From positions 62,001-126,000 of the forward strand of contig NZ_JACXBU010000005.1 in the NCBI RefSeq assembly GCF_014700075.1: 64,000 nt of DNA, in the 5' to 3' direction. Each line of letters opens with the position of its first letter. Position 1 is the first letter of the stretch. Below the pieces are notes generated by a model. The model did not search any database, was not told the DNA's origin, and was given only the letters and a program-made list of their open reading frames with translations. Made by a program: the position numbers and the translations under genes. The stretch is from Pseudomonas sp. JM0905a (GTDB lineage: Bacteria; Pseudomonadota; Gammaproteobacteria; Pseudomonadales; Pseudomonadaceae). Below are positions 61,438-64,000 of this stretch, piece by piece.

Positions 61438-62431
61438 CCTCAACGCCACCACTGAAAAACGCGCCCTGCTGGAAGCCGTGAACCTGGCCCTGCACCGCGC
61501 CATGCAGGAAGACGAGAACGTTGTGGTTCTCGGTGAGGATGTGGGCGTCAACGGCGGCGTGTTCCGCGCCACCCTCGGCCTGCGTGATCGCTTCGGCTTC
61601 AAGCGGGTGATCGACACACCGCTGGCGGAAACCATGATCGGGGGCCTTGCCGTGGGCATGGCCGCCCAGGGCCTGAAGCCGGTGATGGAAATCCAGTTCC
61701 TCGGCTTCATCTACGCGGCCATGGAACACCTGGTGTCCCACGCCAGCCGCATCCGCTGCCGCACCCGTGGCCGGCTCACCTGCCCGATGGTGCTGCGCAG
61801 CCCCATGGGCGCCGGCATCCGCGCGCCGGAGCACCACAGCGAAAGCACCGAAGCGCTGTTCGCCCACATACCCGGCCTGCGGGTGGTGATCCCGTCCTCG
61901 CCGGCACGGGCCTACGGCCTGCTGCTGGCGGCCATCGACGACCCGGACCCGGTGATCTTCCTCGAACCCACGCGACTCTACCGGATGAACCCGCAACCGA
62001 TCATCGACGACGGCAGGCGCCTGCCGCTGGACAGCTGCTTCACCCTGCGCGAAGGCTCGGACATCACCCTCGTCAGCTGGGGCGCCAGCGTCCACGAAAC
62101 CTTGCAAGCCGCCGCGAAGCTGGAGGAGCAGGGCGTCTCCGCCGAAGTGATAGACGTGGCCAGCATCAAGCCCCTGGACCTCGACACCCTGGAGGCGTCG
62201 GTGCGCAAGACCGGCCGCTGCGTGATCGTCCACGAGGCGCCGCGCAGTTGCGGGGTTGGCGCGGAGATCGCGGCCAGCCTTTACGAGCGCGCTCTGCTCG
62301 ACCTGCAGGCGCCCATCCAGCGGGTCACCGCGCCGGATATTCCACCGCCGCTGTATCGCCTGGAGCAGCTCTACATCCCCAGCCCGGAAGACATTCTTGC
62401 GGCCTGTGATCTGGTGCTGAACTACGCCTGA
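61430..62431 (+). CDS. 2-oxoacid dehydrogenase E1 beta subunit
   Basis: 333 residues. GEDVGVNGGVFRATLGLRDRFG and DTPLAETMIGGLAVGMAAQG, then SPMGAGIRAPEHHSES, are the transketolase-like E1 beta blocks. It completes the ThDP site with E1 alpha. ATG 61430 follows AAGGAGG; it overlaps the alpha gene by 8 bases (coupled). Downstream E2 starts after 15 bases. Confidence 0.93.
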   Translation: MTNLNATTEKRALLEAVNLALHRAMQEDENVVVLGEDVGVNGGVFRATLGLRDRFGFKRVIDTPLAETMIGGLAVGMAAQGLKPVMEIQFLGFIYAAMEHLVSHASRIRCRTRGRLTCPMVLRSPMGAGIRAPEHHSESTEALFAHIPGLRVVIPSSPARAYGLLLAAIDDPDPVIFLEPTRLYRMNPQPIIDDGRRLPLDSCFTLREGSDITLVSWGASVHETLQAAAKLEEQGVSAEVIDVASIKPLDLDTLEASVRKTGRCVIVHEAPRSCGVGAEIAASLYERALLDLQAPIQRVTAPDIPPPLYRLEQLYIPSPEDILAACDLVLNYA

Positions 62432-62446
62432 GACGAGGAGCGCACG

Positions 62447-63553
62447 ATGAAATACTTCAAACTGCCCGACCTGGGCGAAGGTCTGCAGGAAGCCGAGATC
62501 GTCCAGTGGCACGTGAAGGTGGGGGACAGCGTCAAGGCCGACCAACTGCTCGTCTCGGTGGAAACCGCCAAGGCGCTTGTGGATATCCCGGCACCCCATG
62601 ACGGCGTGGTGGCCAGGACATTCGGCAAGGAGGGCGACATTCTCCACGTCGGCGAGCCGTTGTTGGGTTATGAGGGCGAGGACGCCGACGCTGGCACCGT
62701 GGTCGGTCGTCTTGAAGGCGGAGGCAATGCCCAGGCCGACAGCTTCTTCGTCGGCGCCGCGCCATCTACCCGCGAACACCTGGCGCCACGCGCCACCCCA
62801 GCGGTACGCCAGCTCGCCCGCCAACTGGGCGTTGAGCTTGCCGCCCTGGCCGGCTCCGGCCCCGACGGCCTGGTGACGCGCACGGATGTGGAGCAGGCCG
62901 CCCAAAGCGCCCGCGACAGCTTCGGCGGCGAGCGCCTGCGGGGCGTGCGCCGCAGCATGGCGATCAACATGGCGCGATCCCATGCCGAGGTGGTGCCGGT
63001 GACCCTCTTCGGCGACGCCGACCTGCACCGCTGGCCGGAAGCCCGCGACCCGCTGATCCGCCTGGGCAAGGCCATCGCCGCCGCCTGCGAGGTGGAACCC
63101 ATCCTCAACAGCTGGTTCGACGGCCGAGCCCTGTCCATCCGCCAGCACGACGAGCTCGACCTCGGCATTGCCGTCGACACGCAGGACGGGCTCTTCGTGC
63201 CGGTGTTGCGCAATGTCGGTGGGCGCAGTGCCGAGGACCTGAAGGAAGGCATGGCGCGGCTGCGGGCCGACGTGAAGGCGCGCTCGATTCCACCGCAGGA
63301 AATGATGGGTGCGACCATCACCCTGTCCAACTTCGGCACCCTGTTCGGCCGCTATGCGAACCCCGTGGTGGTTCCGCCCCAGGTGGCGATCATCGGGGCG
63401 GGCGGTATTCGCGATGAGGTGGTGGCCTGGCAAGGCAAGGTGGAAATCCACCCGGTGCTGCCGCTGTCGCTGACCTTCGACCACCGGGCGGTGACCGGGG
63501 GCGAAGCGGCGCGGTTCCTGAAAGCGCTGGTGCAGGCGCTGGAGCAGCCGTAG
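62447..63553 (+). CDS. 2-oxoacid dehydrogenase E2 (dihydrolipoyl acyltransferase)
   Basis: 368 residues. The lipoyl Lys42 lies in SVETAKALVDIP within a single lipoyl domain; a short peripheral-subunit-binding domain (ATPAVRQLARQLGVEL) follows, and DHRAVTGGEAARFL carries the catalytic His. The overall length is shorter than many E2 proteins because the linkers are short. No E3 dihydrolipoamide dehydrogenase gene is within the window. It forms a complex with the two E1 subunits upstream. Confidence 0.92.
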   Translation: MKYFKLPDLGEGLQEAEIVQWHVKVGDSVKADQLLVSVETAKALVDIPAPHDGVVARTFGKEGDILHVGEPLLGYEGEDADAGTVVGRLEGGGNAQADSFFVGAAPSTREHLAPRATPAVRQLARQLGVELAALAGSGPDGLVTRTDVEQAAQSARDSFGGERLRGVRRSMAINMARSHAEVVPVTLFGDADLHRWPEARDPLIRLGKAIAAACEVEPILNSWFDGRALSIRQHDELDLGIAVDTQDGLFVPVLRNVGGRSAEDLKEGMARLRADVKARSIPPQEMMGATITLSNFGTLFGRYANPVVVPPQVAIIGAGGIRDEVVAWQGKVEIHPVLPLSLTFDHRAVTGGEAARFLKALVQALEQP

Positions 63554-63594
63554 GGCAGGGCTGTGCCCTGCTTGGCGAATGAATTCGCCCCTAC
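63553..63594. repeat. REP right arm
   Basis: gggcagggctgtgccctgct, then tg and the core gcgaatgaattcgcccctac (63575-63594), matches the right arm of the REP pairs. It begins at the last base of the E2 stop codon. Confidence 0.75.
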
Positions 63595-63631
63595 AGGAAA
63601 AAGCACGGCCAATCTCTGGCACGGCCAGCCC

Positions 63632-63716
63632 CCCTCTCCCTCTGGGAGAGGGTTGGGGTGAGGGCTGTGTCAGGTCCGCTCGGCGCCCACCTATTTCGCC
63701 AATGAATTCGCCCCCA
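63632..63716. repeat. Interspersed repeat plus a degenerate REP arm
   Basis: ccctctccctctgggagagg, then gttggggtgaggg (63632-63664), is a copy of the repeat at 19183. A REP-like cgccaatgaattcgccccca (63697-63716) follows. Together with 63553-63594 these fill the space between E2 and the last gene. Confidence 0.65.
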
Positions 63717-63796
63717 CAAGTCACCTCGGCCCACCCCTTGCCGAACCGGCAACCGGCAGCTATTGCTGTCTGCCTGGAACCGGCAGGAGGCCCTCG

Positions 63797-64000
63797 ATGA
63801 TCGAATCACCCTGGCAGGGCGCGCTATGGATGGCCCGCGACTTCTGCCTGCTCGATGGCGTTGCAGGCAGCGCGCGTCCCCACGCCCACTACGCCCATCA
63901 GGCGCTATTGGCCAAGGCCACGCCATTGCGCCTGACCCTGGAGGGTGAACCATGTGGCGGGCGTTTCCTGCTGGTGGAGTCGATGCGCGCCCATGCCATC
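63797..64000 (+). CDS. AraC-like regulator or cupin protein, N-terminal part
   Basis: 68 residues before the window ends (MIESPWQGALWMARDFCLLD onward), with HAHYAHQALLAKATPLRLTL, a cupin-like histidine-rich strand seen at the N-terminus of AraC-type regulators. AGGAGG precedes the ATG. The family is a guess because the diagnostic HTH lies beyond the edge. It is after the E2 gene and its REP elements. Confidence 0.5.
   Translation, partial: MIESPWQGALWMARDFCLLDGVAGSARPHAHYAHQALLAKATPLRLTLEGEPCGGRFLLVESMRAHAI

Overview
The window is a GC-rich, densely coded bacterial chromosome segment and almost certainly belongs to Pseudomonas. The evidence is the gene content (LuxR/MalT-type regulator beside DUF1302 and DUF1329 proteins, folM-folE-folX, cidA/lrgB, a Leu dehydrogenase beside E1/E2 2-oxoacid dehydrogenase genes), the short high-GC intergenic spaces, and several families of REP-like palindromes. 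The order pta-ackA-slyD-glutathione peroxidase-TetR-OYE-DegV-glycosyltransferase matches what I recall of P. aeruginosa. No tRNA, rRNA, transposase, phage or CRISPR sequence was seen, so this looks like core chromosome.

Layout. 1-5 kb: a TMEM165/GDT1-type manganese exporter (cut by the window edge) behind a yybP-ykoY-like Mn riboswitch, an amino-acid permease, rsmC, a D-2-hydroxyacid dehydrogenase and a LysE exporter. 5-20 kb: AraC/MFS pair, a thiolase divergent from an AlkK-like acyl-CoA ligase, then DUF1302 and DUF1329 envelope proteins and a MalT-like LuxR regulator, which together look like a medium-chain acyl/ester uptake and activation locus; then TetR, hydrolase and AraC genes. 21-29 kb: an MBL hydrolase, an OmpA-type lipoprotein, and a large CHASE-PAS-HK-REC3 hybrid kinase overlapping a REC-PAS-GGDEF-EAL protein. 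29-38 kb: an acyltransferase, a DUF3565-ackA-pta operon, slyD, glutathione peroxidase, a TetR/OYE pair with duplicated operators, and degV. 38-43 kb: a glycosyltransferase, cysZ, trxB and a glycolipid-binding protein. 43-49 kb: hopJ-DUF1244, folX-folE-folM, a monooxygenase-like protein, a MerR regulator of the B12-less class II LitR type, a short LOV photoreceptor and a flavodoxin. 49-64 kb: LysR plus cidA-lrgB, an aldolase/hydrolase pair, SDR, enoyl-CoA hydratase, an FAD oxidase with cupin and SnoaL-AraC regulator, SirB1, and the amino-acid/branched-chain oxoacid dehydrogenase cluster.

Two observations stand out. (1) The acetate kinase and phosphotransacetylase at the ancestral ackA-pta locus keep their folds and reading frames, but catalytic motifs are replaced or deleted in both. 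They look like co-evolved pseudoenzymes or enzymes with a new specificity. (2) A short LOV protein, a LitR-like MerR regulator and a TGTACA-N12-GGTATA promoter in front of folM-folE-folX suggest a blue-light-controlled pterin/folate operon.

Other notable points: an Mn riboswitch with a visible alternative hairpin, REP palindromes that supply the stop codons of two genes, and a terminator-like hairpin just ahead of trxB.
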